DNA of 64,000 nt from Chromatiales bacterium (GCA_026984045.1 JALSSV010000029.1:1-64000); one strand, 5' to 3'. Counted from the stretch's first letter, positions 27,066 to 38,573 are shown. Translations and numbers: made by a program. The notes: generated from the letters alone by a model not told the origin.

Positions 27066-28421
27066 TCAGACCCGCCGCCCCGTCAGGGCCCGCAGCATCA
27101 CCACCACGAACAGCAGGCCGCCGAGGATGGCGATGAGGCCGCCGAGGCCCATCATGGCCATGCCGGCGATCTGCGGCAGGTCGTGCAGATGCTGTGCGGC
27201 GCCGGCGGTCTTGCGCTGCACGCCGTAGCCCCCGGACCACGCCAGGCCCAGGATGTGCAGCAACTGGCCGCCGCCGTAGATCCCGGGTTGCCAGCGGGCC
27301 AGCCGGGAGACGGGCGCGGTGAAGCCGAGTTGTGGCAGCAGATAATAGGCCGTGCCCATGAAGGCCAGGGTCACCCCCACGATGGAACCATGGTAGTGGG
27401 CGGGGATCACCACGTTGATGCCGTGGATCAGCCAGGCGATCACGCCGCCGGCGGCGAACAGCAGGAGAGAGCTGTAGAGGGCCGCGCGCAGCGGGCGTTG
27501 GTGCGGCTCCGGTCGGGGTCTGTTTCGCAGATTGTGCCCGATCAGATACAGGCCCAGGGGGATGGTGGCCAGGCCGCCGCCGTACTGCATCAGGCGGGTG
27601 TAACCGAGCCGGGTTTCTCCGCTGAGCACCGGATGCTGCAGGGCCAGGATTGGCACGTAGACGAGGGGCAGAATCCCCAGCGTGAAGAGGACGATGACCC
27701 AGGCCGGGCGCAGCGGTGCGCTGAGGCCGGCCGCGCAGGCCAGGACCAGCCAGCACAGGGCCAGCAACTGGGTATGAGTGAACTGCAGCACATGGCCGGC
27801 GCCCCAGAACAGGAATTCGAAATAACCGTGGGCATCCAGATGGGTGGGCAGTTCCCGGAAGGTCCAGAGGAACACCAGCAGGGCGAGGGCGGCGGCCAGG
27901 GCCGCGGTGAGGCTGCCGAAGCGCAAGGCCTCCGCTGGCGACAACGGCGTGCGCCAGGGCAGGCCGCCCCCCAGGGTGCTGATCACCAGCAAGCCGAGCC
28001 CGGCGCCGATCAGGGCCAGAGCCGCATAAAAGGCAGGATGCTGCAGTACCGGCAGATAGTTGTTCATGAGGGGATCGCCGATCCCCGCGAAGGGCAGGGC
28101 GGCCATCAGGAGCGTGCCCGCAGCGCACAGGAACAGGGCCGGGCGATCGAGGCGTGGCTGCCGGGGCACGGTGACGTTCCAGAGCACGCCGGCGAAGGCC
28201 GCGAACCAGATGAATACCGACATGTCCACGTGCACCACCAGGGCCGTATGGAAGAAGTCGATCCAGGGAATCGCGTCCTGCACGCCGGGCGTGCGTGAGA
28301 GCACCAGCAGGATGGCGAACACCCCGGCGACGACCAGCGCCGCCACACCGAGCCACAGCCAGCGCAGGGTGGTGCGGCGAACAGCGGCATTAGCCAGCGG
28401 CAGCAGATAGGGGCAGGACAT
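27066..28421 (-). CDS. orphan heme-copper-oxidase subunit I-like membrane protein
   Basis: A 451-residue protein with about 12 membrane helices, related to CcoN/NorB-like subunit I. FFHTALVVH (His58/His64) resembles the helix II heme ligand region (compare VHTTLVI of CcoN), and PAHYHGSIVG (His342, His344) matches the helix X His-x-His. In helix VI GHVLQFTHT offers His210, but the His-His pair of helix VII that completes the CuB site is missing: only LQHP (His263) is found nearby. It has a strong RBS (AAGGAG) and no adjacent partner subunit. It may be an unusual oxidase/NO reductase-like protein or a non-catalytic heme protein. Confidence 0.75.
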   Translation of the reverse strand: MSCPYLLPLANAAVRRTTLRWLWLGVAALVVAGVFAILLVLSRTPGVQDAIPWIDFFHTALVVHVDMSVFIWFAAFAGVLWNVTVPRQPRLDRPALFLCAAGTLLMAALPFAGIGDPLMNNYLPVLQHPAFYAALALIGAGLGLLVISTLGGGLPWRTPLSPAEALRFGSLTAALAAALALLVFLWTFRELPTHLDAHGYFEFLFWGAGHVLQFTHTQLLALCWLVLACAAGLSAPLRPAWVIVLFTLGILPLVYVPILALQHPVLSGETRLGYTRLMQYGGGLATIPLGLYLIGHNLRNRPRPEPHQRPLRAALYSSLLLFAAGGVIAWLIHGINVVIPAHYHGSIVGVTLAFMGTAYYLLPQLGFTAPVSRLARWQPGIYGGGQLLHILGLAWSGGYGVQRKTAGAAQHLHDLPQIAGMAMMGLGGLIAILGGLLFVVVMLRALTGRRV

Positions 28422-28491
28422 GGCGTCTCCTTGCGATATGAAGTTCCTGAAACCTGTTCACTCAGGGGCGAGGGTATCTGAATTCAATACC

Positions 28492-28580
28492 GCCCTCCGA
28501 GACAGAGAGGCATTTCGTGACGCGCCGTGAATACATCCCTGCGGCCGACGGTCACGAAATGCCTCTCTGTCTCGGAGGGC
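28492..28580. repeat. long hairpin repeat, family copy B
   Basis: Perfect 30-bp inverted arms (28492-28521 and 28551-28580) enclose a 29-base loop. Read on the minus strand, the arm end and loop give TTCGTGACCGTCGGC, GCAGGGATGTATTCACGGCG, which closely match the loop of the hairpin at 13985-14096. The arms themselves are unrelated between the two copies. It lies between the divergent starts of the orphan oxidase-like gene and ctaA. Confidence 0.8.
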
Positions 28581-28656
28581 TCTGTGCACACGATGAATTG
28601 TGGTCAGGAATTTGGAACATCTTGATTGTTGGTGGCGACAAAACGAGGGTGGCGTA

Positions 28657-29772
28657 ATGGCAGGCAATGATGTTGTTGTTGATGTTTCCGGAAGTATAGC
28701 CACAAACCGGGCGGATGTGATCGGGGCGCGCGATGCGGCCGGCGGCGCGGGGTTCCACCGGCTGGCGCGATTTGCCGCCGTGCTGGCGTTTGCCGTGATC
28801 CTGCTCGGCGCCTGGGTGCGGCTGTCCGATGCCGGCCTGGGCTGTCCCGACTGGCCGGGGTGTTACGGCCATCTGGACGTGCCGGCCGAACCCCACGAGG
28901 TGGCTCGCGCCAACGCCATCTATCCGGAACGGCCGGTCGAGACGCACAAGGCCTGGAAGGAGATGATTCACCGCTACTTCGCCGGCACCCTCGGGCTGGT
29001 CGTGTTCGTACTGGCGGGATGGGCGTTGGCACGGCGCCAGCAGCCGGGGCAACCGGTCGCCGTTCCCGTGCTGCTGGCCGGCGTGGTGATCCTGCAGGCC
29101 CTGCTGGGCATGTGGACGGTGACCATCCGCCTCAATCCCACCATCGTGATGCTGCACCTGATCGGCGGTTTCACCACCCTCTCGCTGTTGTGGTGGCTGG
29201 TGCTGCGCAGCCCCGGCAGTCCGCTACCGGCCACCGCCGGGTCCGGCAGGCGCCTGGCCTGGCTGGCCGGGGTGGGGCTGGTGCTGGTGATCGGCCAGAT
29301 CATGCTCGGCGGCTGGACCAGCGCCAACTATGCGGCTCTCCACTGTCCCGATTTCCCCACCTGTCAGGGCGACTGGCTGCCACCACTGGATTACGGCGAA
29401 GCCTTCGTCCCCTGGCGCGGCAGTGAACTCGATTTCGAGGGGGGCGTGCTCGACAACACGGCGCGGGTCACCATTCATTTCACCCACCGCCTCGGCGCAT
29501 TGCTGGTGTTGCTGTACGTGGGCGGCCTGGCCCTGTGGCTGCGCCGGCCCGGCCAGCCGTCCCGCCTGCGCCGGTTTGCCCCGGTCCTGCTGGCGGCCCT
29601 GGCGCTGCAGATCGGGCTGGGGATTTCCAACGTCGTCTTCTCCCTGCCGCTGCCGGTGGCCGTGGCCCACAATGGTGGCGGCGCGTTGTTGCTGCTTAGC
29701 CTGGTGACGCTCAACCATCTGGTGCATGGCGGGGAAGGCAAGGGTCGAGGAATGAGCGGCGAGGAGGCGTGA
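28657..29772 (+). CDS. ctaA: heme A synthase (COX15/CtaA)
   Basis: A 371-residue membrane protein of eight helices in two related halves. Conserved marks include LGAWVRLSDAGLGCPDWPGCYG, the Glu/His-bearing KEMIHRYFAGTLG, LGGWTSANYAALHCPDFPTCQG and ITHFTHRLGALL-like VTIHFTHRLGALL. It oxidises the methyl group of heme O to a formyl, making heme A. The start at 28657 (MAGNDVVV) has GAGGGTGG upstream; longer frames extend into the hairpin region. A long first loop between the two Cys motifs is normal. Confidence 0.93.
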   Translation: MAGNDVVVDVSGSIATNRADVIGARDAAGGAGFHRLARFAAVLAFAVILLGAWVRLSDAGLGCPDWPGCYGHLDVPAEPHEVARANAIYPERPVETHKAWKEMIHRYFAGTLGLVVFVLAGWALARRQQPGQPVAVPVLLAGVVILQALLGMWTVTIRLNPTIVMLHLIGGFTTLSLLWWLVLRSPGSPLPATAGSGRRLAWLAGVGLVLVIGQIMLGGWTSANYAALHCPDFPTCQGDWLPPLDYGEAFVPWRGSELDFEGGVLDNTARVTIHFTHRLGALLVLLYVGGLALWLRRPGQPSRLRRFAPVLLAALALQIGLGISNVVFSLPLPVAVAHNGGGALLLLSLVTLNHLVHGGEGKGRGMSGEEA

Positions 29773-30081
29773 GAAAACGCCCTTGTCCTTGATCCTCACA
29801 GGGAGAGGTGCAGCGTTCTCGCTGCGTTCAAACGGCTTTCCCCGCTGACGGGATTCCGATCCTTCGTCAAGGGCTCTGTGCTCTCAGCAAACCACGAAAC
29901 GACACAATAGCGGTCATACCGCTGCAGGAGCGGCGCAAGCCGCGATGACGATTTCCCGAAATCGAGTGCGCTTGCACTTCCCTTTCCATGCCACGTGCGT
30001 TTGCGCCTGCCATGACAGGCGCAAACGCCTTTCCCGACGACGAAAGATTCGATTCCCGGATGCGGGAACGGCCTTTTTCGG
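29773..30081. other. gene-free interval with hairpins between ctaA and ccoN promoter
   Basis: No gene is supported here. The interval holds GCAGCG/CGCTGC (about 29811-29826), a REP-like copy at 29925-29947, a perfect 13-bp stem (GCGTTTGCGCCTG 29997-30009; complement 30016-30028) and TTCCCG/CGGGAA (about 30053-30068) followed by CGGCCTTTTT. The last could act as a terminator for ctaA transcription. Confidence 0.5.
29925..29947. repeat. REP-like palindrome, copy 3
   Basis: CAGGAGCGGCGCAAGCCGC followed by GATG forms a GCGGC/GCCGC stem. It is the cleanest copy of the intergenic family seen also at 1762, 3711, 50315, 58312 and 58425. Confidence 0.65.
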
Positions 30082-30111
30082 TTGCCGCTGACAAGCCGGG
30101 TCATTTAGAAT
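30082..30111 (+). promoter_or_regulatory. candidate promoter of the cco operon
   Basis: TTGCCG (30082-30087) and TAGAAT (30106-30111) are spaced 18 bases apart, about 90 bases before ccoN. The same TTGCCG -35 precedes mshI. No FNR/ANR box (TTGATnnnnATCAA) is visible near it, though oxygen control of cbb3 operons by FNR-type regulators is common. Confidence 0.45.
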
Positions 30112-30202
30112 AGGTCTCCTTGCCGGTAGTACCCGAGTGTTTTTCTCAAGTATTTTCGGCATGGAGATTTCTGGCATCACCACGAGAATCAAGAGGCAAA
30201 CA

Positions 30203-31636
<1,434 letters not shown>

Positions 31637-31673
31637 GCGTCGTACCACCACACCGTATTCAGGAATCTGCAAC

Positions 31674-32420
31674 ATGAAACACGAAACGATTGAAACGAAT
31701 GCCGGCTGGCTCATCGTCCTGGTCATGATCGTGATCAGCATCGGTGGCCTGGTCGAGATCATTCCGCTGTATTTCATCAACAACACGGTGGAAACCGTGA
31801 AGGTGGACGGCAAGGACACCATCCGTCCCTATACGCCGCTGGAACTGCGTGGCCGCGACATCTATATGCGCGAAGGCTGCTATCTGTGTCATTCGCAGAT
31901 GATTCGCCCCTTCCGGGACGAGGACATGCGCTATGGTCACTATTCGCTGGCCGCCGAGAGCCAGTACGATCACCCCTTCCAGTGGGGCTCCAAGCGCACC
32001 GGTCCGGACCTGGCCCGGGTGGGGGGCAAGTACTCCAACGCCTGGCACTTCCAGCACCTGATGAATCCCCGTTCCGTGGTACCGGAATCCATCATGCCCA
32101 ACTTCCCCTGGCTGAAGGAACCGCTGGCCTACGCCGACATCAAGGAGCGGATGCGGGCCCTCAAGGCCGTGGGCGTCCCCTATTCGGAGACCCAGGCCGA
32201 GTATGACGCCAACGTGAAACGCTTCGGCAAGGACGTGGCCGACAAGCTCAACATCCTCAAAGCCGACGACAACCTGATCGCCCAGGCTACCCAGGGCAAT
32301 TACGACGGCAAGCCGGACGACGTTTCCGAGGCCGATGCCCTGATCGCCTACCTGCAGGTGCTCGGCACCATGGTCGACTTCAGCAAGTTCGAAGAAGGCT
32401 ATTTCGCCGAGTTCCGCTAA
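31674..32420 (+). CDS. ccoO: cbb3-type cytochrome c oxidase subunit II (monoheme cytochrome c)
   Basis: A 248-residue membrane-anchored monoheme cytochrome. One N-terminal helix (about 10-34) precedes the heme motif CYLCH (69-73); the distal Met is likely in [40 protein letters not shown] is the well-conserved CcoO block. It relays electrons from CcoP to CcoN. It lies 37 bases after ccoN and 12 before ccoQ. Confidence 0.96.
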   Translation: MKHETIETNAGWLIVLVMIVISIGGLVEIIPLYFINNTVETVKVDGKDTIRPYTPLELRGRDIYMREGCYLCHSQMIRPFRDEDMRYGHYSLAAESQYDHPFQWGSKRTGPDLARVGGKYSNAWHFQHLMNPRSVVPESIMPNFPWLKEPLAYADIKERMRALKAVGVPYSETQAEYDANVKRFGKDVADKLNILKADDNLIAQATQGNYDGKPDDVSEADALIAYLQVLGTMVDFSKFEEGYFAEFR

Positions 32421-32432
32421 GCGGAGATCACG

Positions 32433-32627
32433 ATGTCAGAATGGCTGGAATGGTTCACCCACATGGAGAACACCAAGCCCTTTGCGCTGGTGCTGTTCTT
32501 CATCACCTTCGTGGGCATCATTCTGTACCTGTTCACTGGCAAGAAGCGCGCCAAGCGTCTCGAGTCGTACAAGAACATACCGTTTGAGGACGACGACGAT
32601 CGTCGTCACGAGGATTCGCAATCATGA
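32433..32627 (+). CDS. ccoQ: cbb3 oxidase small subunit CcoQ
   Basis: A 64-residue protein with one transmembrane helix (PFALVLFFITFVGIILYLF) followed by a basic then acidic tail (KKRAKRLESYKNIPFEDDDD). That pattern and position identify CcoQ/FixQ, which stabilises the association of CcoP with the complex. The start is ATG at 32433 and the end overlaps ccoP by four bases. Confidence 0.9.
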   Translation: MSEWLEWFTHMENTKPFALVLFFITFVGIILYLFTGKKRAKRLESYKNIPFEDDDDRRHEDSQS

Positions 32628-33532
32628 GCAAAGACAAGACCCAAAAATCCGTGCAGACCACCGGGCATTCCTGGGACGGGGATCTCCAGGAATACAACAA
32701 TCCCCTGCCGCGCTGGTGGCTGTGGGCTTTCTACGCCACCATCGTTTTCGCGGTGGTCTACTGGTTCCTGTATCCCACCCTGCCCATCGGGCGGGACTAC
32801 ACCAAGGGGATCGGCAACGAAATCACCTACACCACGGCCGACGGCAAGACCGTTACCACCCACTGGAACACCCGTGCCCTGTTCCTGAAGGAGCAGGAAG
32901 AGGCCCGCAAGCGGCAGGCGGTCTACCTCGAGAAGCTGGCCAAGGCCAGTTACGAGGACATCGCCAAGGATCCGGAACTGTCCGCCTTCGTCTTTTCCCG
33001 CGCCAAGGTGCTGTTCGCCGACAACTGCGCCGCCTGTCACCAGCGTGGCGGCAATGGCGTGCTGGGTGAATACCCCAACCTGCTGGACGATTCCTGGCTG
33101 TGGGGGGGGACCTTCGCCGACATCCAGCAGACCATCACCAATGGCCGGCACGGCAACATGCCGGCCTGGAAGGGGCAGCTCTCGGATCAGCAAATCGGCG
33201 ACGTGGTCGAATACGTGCTGAGCCTCTCCGGCGAGCCGGTGGATGCCGACAGGGCGGCCCGGGGCAAGACCGTGTTCATGAACAACTGCGCCGTCTGCCA
33301 CGGTCAGGATGCCAGGGGCCAGAAATTCCTGGGTTCGGCCAACCTGACCGACAAGATCTGGACCATCGCCAAGGTGCCGCAGGCCAACAGTCTCGACGGC
33401 AAGCGCAACGCCGTGCGCCAGGTGGTCGAGAACGGCAAGCGCCGGACCATGCCGGCCTGGAAGGGTCGCCTGTCCGATACGGAAATCAAGATCCTGACCT
33501 ATTACGTGCACGAACTGGGCGGCGGGCAGTAG
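32624..33532 (+). CDS. ccoP: cbb3-type cytochrome c oxidase subunit III (diheme cytochrome c)
   Basis: The 302-residue protein has one membrane helix (about 32-52) and two heme c domains with CAACH (135-139) and CAVCH (222-226). Met ligands lie in GNMPAWKGQL and RTMPAWKGRL, an obvious internal repeat. It is the electron entry point of the cbb3 oxidase, accepting electrons from soluble cytochromes. The N-terminal extension before the helix (GHSWDGDLQEYNNPLPRWW) is the typical CcoP signature. Confidence 0.96.
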   Translation: MSKDKTQKSVQTTGHSWDGDLQEYNNPLPRWWLWAFYATIVFAVVYWFLYPTLPIGRDYTKGIGNEITYTTADGKTVTTHWNTRALFLKEQEEARKRQAVYLEKLAKASYEDIAKDPELSAFVFSRAKVLFADNCAACHQRGGNGVLGEYPNLLDDSWLWGGTFADIQQTITNGRHGNMPAWKGQLSDQQIGDVVEYVLSLSGEPVDADRAARGKTVFMNNCAVCHGQDARGQKFLGSANLTDKIWTIAKVPQANSLDGKRNAVRQVVENGKRRTMPAWKGRLSDTEIKILTYYVHELGGGQ

Positions 33533-33567
33533 GCCCTGCCGCCGGTTTCCGGCACGTCCATCGCGGC

Positions 33568-33608
33568 ACGGGAGGGCCTTCTCCGCTTTCGGCGGGGAGT
33601 CCTCCCGT
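33568..33608 (+). terminator. stem-loop between ccoP and ccoG
   Basis: ACGGGAGG (33568-33575) pairs with CCTCCCGT (33601-33608), with a further CTCCGC/GGCGGG-type inner stem. There is no U tract, so it may reduce rather than stop readthrough from ccoNOQP into ccoGHIS, or protect the upstream message. Confidence 0.35.
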
Positions 33609-33653
33609 TGTCGTCTGTTGCGGCCACTGCCGCGCCTGGTAGTAACGAGTGAC

Positions 33654-35090
33654 ATGACCCAGCCTCAGTATCAAGCCCGTATCCCGGTCTATCCCCGCAG
33701 TGTCAAGGGCCGGTTCCGCACCCTCAAGACCGCCATCCTGATCCTGGCTTACGCCGTCTATTTCCTGCTGCCCTGGCTGCGCTGGTCGCGGGAGAACGCG
33801 CCGGACCAGGCGGTGCTGTTCGACCTGGTCGGGCGCAAGTTCTATGTCTTCGACCTGGTGGTCTATGCCCAGGACATCTTCTGGCTGGCCGGATTGCTGG
33901 TGATCTTCGCCCTGCTGCTGTTCTTCGTCACGGGCCTGGCGGGGCGGGTGTGGTGTGGCTACTTCTGCTTCCAGACCCTGTGGACCGATCTCTACATGTT
34001 CGTGGAGCGCTGGATCCAGGGGGATCGCAATGCCCGCATGAAGCTGCACAAGGCCCCCTGGGGGCCGAACAAGATCCTGCGCCTGGGCGCCACCTGGCTG
34101 GCCTGGCTGTTGATCGCCCTGGCCACCGGGGTGAGCTTCGTGCTCTACTGGGGCGACGCGCCGGTGCTGCTGCGCCAGATGCTCGCCGGCGAGGCCCCCT
34201 TCGCCGCCTATGCCACGGCCGGCTTTCTCACCCTCACCACCTACGTGATGGCGGGTCTGGCACGGGAGCAGGTATGCACCTACATGTGCCCCTACGCCCG
34301 CTTCCAGGGAGTGATGTTCGACGAGAACACCCTGATCGTCGCCTACGACGAGAAGCGCGGAGAGCGTGAGAAAGGCCGGCAGAAACCCCGCAAGGGACTG
34401 ATGAAGCGCGAGGAGCGCATCGCCCAGGGTGTGGGTGACTGCATCGACTGCGGCTACTGTTTCCAGGTCTGCCCGGTGGGCATCGACATTCGTGACGGCC
34501 TGCAATACCAGTGCATCTCCTGCGCCCTGTGCATCGACGCCTGCGACACCATCATGGATTCCATCGGCTATCCGCGCGGGCTGGTGCGCTATACTTCGGA
34601 AAACGCCCTGGAGGGCAAGCCCACCCGGCTGCTGAACCTGAAGAACCTCGGATACGGCGTGGCCCTGGCCATCACCATCGGGGCGCTGGTCTGGAGCGTG
34701 ACGCATCGCGCCGACGTGGAACTGGCCGTGTATCAGATCCGCCAGCCGCTGGCGGTGATCCTCTCCGACGGCCGGGTCCAGAACCGCTACCGGATCAAGG
34801 TCAACAACAAGACCGAACAGCGACTGACCTACCGCCTGGGCCTGGAGGGGCTCGAGCCCTCGGCGGAACTGGATGCCGGCCGTTTCCGGCAGTTCACCCT
34901 GGAGCCGGAACAGATGCTGCCCCTGCAGGTGAAGGTGCGCCGGGATCCGCGTTTTGTCCATCAGGTGCGCGAATCCTTTGCCTTCGTGCTCGAACCGGTG
35001 GGCCGGGAGGACGCGCCGGAGGTGCGCCATGCCAGCCAGTTCTATACGCCGCCGGCGCAGGTTCGGGGAGGTCAGCCCGATGCAGAATGA
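33654..35090 (+). CDS. ccoG: cytochrome c oxidase accessory protein CcoG (FixG/RdxA)
   Basis: A 478-residue membrane iron-sulfur protein. About five helices surround CGYFCFQTLWTDLY, and the cytoplasmic domain has two ferredoxin-type clusters (CIDCGYCFQVCP and CISCALCIDACD). A C-terminal immunoglobulin-like domain (about 360-470) ends the protein. CcoG is a cupric reductase that helps supply Cu(I) for cbb3 assembly. The start is the ATG of MTQPQYQARIPVYPRSVKG. It overlaps the next gene by 11 bases. Confidence 0.93.
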   Translation: MTQPQYQARIPVYPRSVKGRFRTLKTAILILAYAVYFLLPWLRWSRENAPDQAVLFDLVGRKFYVFDLVVYAQDIFWLAGLLVIFALLLFFVTGLAGRVWCGYFCFQTLWTDLYMFVERWIQGDRNARMKLHKAPWGPNKILRLGATWLAWLLIALATGVSFVLYWGDAPVLLRQMLAGEAPFAAYATAGFLTLTTYVMAGLAREQVCTYMCPYARFQGVMFDENTLIVAYDEKRGEREKGRQKPRKGLMKREERIAQGVGDCIDCGYCFQVCPVGIDIRDGLQYQCISCALCIDACDTIMDSIGYPRGLVRYTSENALEGKPTRLLNLKNLGYGVALAITIGALVWSVTHRADVELAVYQIRQPLAVILSDGRVQNRYRIKVNNKTEQRLTYRLGLEGLEPSAELDAGRFRQFTLEPEQMLPLQVKVRRDPRFVHQVRESFAFVLEPVGREDAPEVRHASQFYTPPAQVRGGQPDAE

Positions 35091-35895
35091 TCTCGTCGTG
35101 ACCCTGCTGGGTGGCGCGCTGGCGGTGGCCCTGGTGTTCCTGGCCCTGCACCGTTTCACCCGTTTCGACGCCAAGGGGGCGGGCCTGCTGGTGGCGCTCG
35201 GTGTGCTGGCCATCTACGTGCCCATCGCCATCCTCTGGTGGCCGGGCGCCGACGTGTTCGCCATTCATATCGCCATCTACCTCATTACCGCCTATGCCCT
35301 GGGCATCATCTTCAGCGTGCGCGAACAACGGGCAGGCGAGGCGCGCGGTTTTCACTGGGCGCCGGCCCTGATCGTGCTGTTCTTCGTGGTGGTGGTGGCG
35401 CTCGACTCGGTGTTCGTGATGCTGGCCCAGCAGGGGGTGGATGGTCGCCTGGCCGCCTGGTTGTTGCCGGCGCCGCAGGCCGGCGGCCGGGTCAGTTCCC
35501 ATTTCCCCGGCACCGTGGCCCGCAACTTCCATGAGCGCGAACAGGCCTTCAACGAATGGTTGGAGCGCATGGAGGCCCAGCGCCTGCGCAACTGGCGGGT
35601 GCGCGAGGGCTGGGTGGGTGGCGCCCGCGCCGGACAGCCGGCGATCTTTCGCCTGGAACTGGCCGACAGCAGGGAACGGCCGATCACCGGCGCCCGCATC
35701 GAAGGGCGCTTCATGCGTCCCGGCAACATGAAACTGGACCAGGCCTTTCGAATGACCGAAGTGCGACCGGGCCGGTACGAAGTGCGGCTCGTCCTGCCGG
35801 AGCACGGGCGCTGGAACGTGCACGTGCAAATCGGCAAGGGGGATATCCTGCACGAATACAACGCCCGCACGACGGTGGCCGAACCGCCTGCCTGA
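35080..35895 (+). CDS. ccoH: FixH family protein with N-terminal membrane extension
   Basis: A 271-residue protein, about 100 residues longer than usual CcoH/FixH. Residues 1-75 hold two or three helices ([18 protein letters not shown], then [19 protein letters not shown], then [17 protein letters not shown]) that ordinary FixH lacks. The second part is the standard FixH: one helix ([20 protein letters not shown]) and a periplasmic beta domain ([24 protein letters not shown]). CcoH is needed for stable cbb3 assembly. It stands between ccoG and ccoI as expected. Confidence 0.85.
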   Translation: MQNDLVVTLLGGALAVALVFLALHRFTRFDAKGAGLLVALGVLAIYVPIAILWWPGADVFAIHIAIYLITAYALGIIFSVREQRAGEARGFHWAPALIVLFFVVVVALDSVFVMLAQQGVDGRLAAWLLPAPQAGGRVSSHFPGTVARNFHEREQAFNEWLERMEAQRLRNWRVREGWVGGARAGQPAIFRLELADSRERPITGARIEGRFMRPGNMKLDQAFRMTEVRPGRYEVRLVLPEHGRWNVHVQIGKGDILHEYNARTTVAEPPA

Positions 35896-35897
35896 AC

Positions 35898-38369
35898 ATG
35901 CCCGACGACGCCCCCCGCTGTTTCCATTGTGGCCTGCCGATACCCGAGGGCAGCGACTATCGGGTGGAAATCGATGGGCAGGAACGGCGCATGTGTTGTC
36001 CCGGCTGTGAAGCGGTGGCCCGGGCCATCGTCGATGGCGGGCTGGAGAGCTACTACCGCCACCGCACCGCCACGGCCCCCACGGCCCGCGAGCTGGTGCC
36101 CGAGGCGCTCAAGGATCTCGAGCTCTACGACCAGCCCCAGGTGCAGCGCAGCTTCGTGCAGGCGGCCGAGTCGGCCCACGTCAAGCAGGCCTCGCTGATC
36201 CTCGAGGGCATCGTCTGTGCCGCCTGCGTGTGGCTCAACGAGCGGCACGTGGGCGCGCTGCCCGGCGTCATCGAATTCCGCATCAACTACAGTACCCACC
36301 GGGCCACCGTGAAGTGGGACGACAGCCGCATCCACCTTTCCGACATCCTGCGCGCCATTTCCGAAATCGGCTATCTGGCCCATCCCTTCGACCCCGGGCG
36401 GCAGGAAGCCCTGCAGAAGAAGGAAAAGGCCCAGGCCCTCAAGCGCCTGGCGGTGGCGGGGCTGGGTGCCATGCAGGTGATGATGGTGGCCGTGGCCCTG
36501 TATGCGGGCGCCTTCAGCGGCATGGAAGCCCGCATGCAGACCTTCTTTCGCTGGGTGTCGCTGGTGATCGCCACGCCGGTGGTGCTCTATTCGGCCCGGC
36601 CGTTCTTCGTCTCGGCACTGCGGGATCTGCGCCGCTTGCGCCTGGGCATGGACGTGCCGGTGGCCCTGGCCATCGGCGGCGCCTACCTGGCCAGCACCTG
36701 GGCGACCCTCTCCGGGCGCGGGGAGATCTATTTCGACTCGGTGACCATGTTCACCTTCTTCCTGCTGGCCGGCCGCTATCTGGAGATGGCCGCCCGACAC
36801 AAGGCCGGCCAGGCCGCCGAGGAGCTGGTCAAGCTCTTGCCGGCCATGGCCACCCGCCTCACCGACCGCGGCGAGGAAACCGTGGCGGTGGCGGATCTGG
36901 CGCCGGGCGATCGGGTGCGGGTCAAGCCGGGGGAGACGATTCCGGCCGACGGCCGGGTGCGGGAAGGCCGCTCCAGCGTGGACGAATCCCTGCTCACCGG
37001 CGAGAGCCTGCCCGTGCCCCGGGGACCGGGTGAACGGGTGGTGGGCGGTTCGGTCAACGTGGAAAGCCCGCTGGTCATCACCATCGAGAAGGTTGGCGAG
37101 GAGACGGTGCTGGCGGCCATCCAGCGCCTGCTGGATCGGGCCCAGTCGGAGAAGCCGCGTCTGGCCGGCCTGGCGGATCGCATCGCCGGCGTGTTCGTGG
37201 GAGTGATCCTGCTGCTGGCGGCGGGGGTATGGTGGTTCTGGTGGCAACACGATTCGGCCGAGGCCGGCTGGATCGTCCTCTCCATGCTGGTGGTCACCTG
37301 TCCCTGCGCCCTGTCGCTGGCCACCCCGGCGGCCCTCACCGCGGCCACCGGCAGCCTGACCCGACTCGGTGTGCTGACCACCCGCGGCCATGCCCTCGAG
37401 ACCCTGGCCCGCACCACCCACATGGTGCTGGACAAGACCGGCACCCTCACCGAGGGGCGGCTGCGCCTGGAGACGGTGGTGCCCCTGGGCGGGCAGGACG
37501 AGACCGAATGCCTGCGCCTCGCAGCGGCCCTGGAACGGGCCTCGGAACATCCGCTGGGTGCGGCGCTGGTGAAGGCGGCCCCGGCGGAACTGCCGCCGGT
37601 GGAGGCGGCCGTGGCCGAAGCCGGGCAGGGGATCGAGGGCACGGTGGGAGGGCGGCGCATCCGGATCGGTCAGCCGGGCTGGGTGGCCGCCTTCTCAGAC
37701 AGCCGCGTGCCCGACATGCAAGCGGGCGATGTCACCGAGATCCTGCTCGGCGACGAAACCGGCCTGCTGGCGGTGTTCCGCCTGCGTGACCGCTTGCGCC
37801 CCGGGGCCCGCGAGGCCATCGCGGCCCTGCGCCGGCAGGGCATCGTGCCGCTGCTCTACAGCGGCGACAGCGAGGCGGCGGTGGCCGCCGTGGCCCGGGA
37901 GCTGGGCATTGCGGACTTCTGTGCCCGCATGCGCCCCGACGACAAGCTGGCGGGCCTGCGGGCCCTGCAGGCGCGGGGCGCGGTGGTGGCCATGGTCGGC
38001 GACGGAGTCAACGACGCCCCGGTGCTGGCCGGGGCCGATGTCTCCCTGGCCATGGGCACCGGCACCCAATTGGCCCAGGCCAGCGCCGACATGATCCTGC
38101 TCAGCGAGCGCCTGGGCAACCTGCCCCGGGCGGTGCGCATGGCGCGGGACTGCCTGCGGATCATCCGCCAGAATCTCGCTTGGGCGGTACTCTACAACGC
38201 CGTGGCCCTGCCCCTGGCCGCCATGGGCTACGTGGCCCCGTGGATGGCGGCCATTGGCATGTCCGGCAGCTCGCTGATCGTGGTGGTCAATGCATTGCGT
38301 CTCAACCGGCGGTATACTGGGCCGGCCACGAATCCGGCTCCATCGGCCGCAGGAGAGCCCGTCTCATGA
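35898..38369 (+). CDS. ccoI: copper-translocating P-type ATPase CcoI (FixI)
   Basis: An 823-residue P1B-ATPase. In order: an N-terminal Cys-rich module (CFHCGLP and CCPGCEAV), a heavy-metal-binding domain with VCAACV, the transmembrane CPC motif in [12 protein letters not shown], the phosphorylation site DKTGTLTEG, the nucleotide-binding HP motif (SEHPLG), and [10 protein letters not shown]. This matches FixI/CcoI, which exports copper to the periplasm for insertion into cbb3 oxidase. The start ATG lies 2 bases after the FixH stop; ccoS overlaps the end. Confidence 0.95.
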   Translation: MPDDAPRCFHCGLPIPEGSDYRVEIDGQERRMCCPGCEAVARAIVDGGLESYYRHRTATAPTARELVPEALKDLELYDQPQVQRSFVQAAESAHVKQASLILEGIVCAACVWLNERHVGALPGVIEFRINYSTHRATVKWDDSRIHLSDILRAISEIGYLAHPFDPGRQEALQKKEKAQALKRLAVAGLGAMQVMMVAVALYAGAFSGMEARMQTFFRWVSLVIATPVVLYSARPFFVSALRDLRRLRLGMDVPVALAIGGAYLASTWATLSGRGEIYFDSVTMFTFFLLAGRYLEMAARHKAGQAAEELVKLLPAMATRLTDRGEETVAVADLAPGDRVRVKPGETIPADGRVREGRSSVDESLLTGESLPVPRGPGERVVGGSVNVESPLVITIEKVGEETVLAAIQRLLDRAQSEKPRLAGLADRIAGVFVGVILLLAAGVWWFWWQHDSAEAGWIVLSMLVVTCPCALSLATPAALTAATGSLTRLGVLTTRGHALETLARTTHMVLDKTGTLTEGRLRLETVVPLGGQDETECLRLAAALERASEHPLGAALVKAAPAELPPVEAAVAEAGQGIEGTVGGRRIRIGQPGWVAAFSDSRVPDMQAGDVTEILLGDETGLLAVFRLRDRLRPGAREAIAALRRQGIVPLLYSGDSEAAVAAVARELGIADFCARMRPDDKLAGLRALQARGAVVAMVGDGVNDAPVLAGADVSLAMGTGTQLAQASADMILLSERLGNLPRAVRMARDCLRIIRQNLAWAVLYNAVALPLAAMGYVAPWMAAIGMSGSSLIVVVNALRLNRRYTGPATNPAPSAAGEPVS

Positions 38370-38557
38370 GCAGCCTGTTTCTACTCGTTCCCCTTGGCCT
38401 GCTGTTTCTCGGCGTGGCCATCGGCGCTTTCGTGTGGGCCGTGCGCAGCGGTCAGTTCGACGATCTCGAAGGCCCGGCCCACCGTATCCTGATGGACGAC
38501 GACGATCCCCGCATTCCGGGTCGCAAGCCCGATCCCCGGGAGGAACGCCGGCCTTGA
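38366..38557 (+). CDS. ccoS: cbb3-type cytochrome oxidase assembly protein CcoS
   Basis: A 63-residue protein with one membrane helix ([25 protein letters not shown]) followed by [20 protein letters not shown], the unmistakable CcoS signature. It overlaps the ccoI stop by four bases (ATGA) with GGAGAG upstream. CcoS is needed for heme and copper incorporation into CcoN. It ends the cco cluster. Confidence 0.93.
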   Translation: MSSLFLLVPLGLLFLGVAIGAFVWAVRSGQFDDLEGPAHRILMDDDDPRIPGRKPDPREERRP

Positions 38558-38573
38558 TGCGGCCCGGCGAGTC

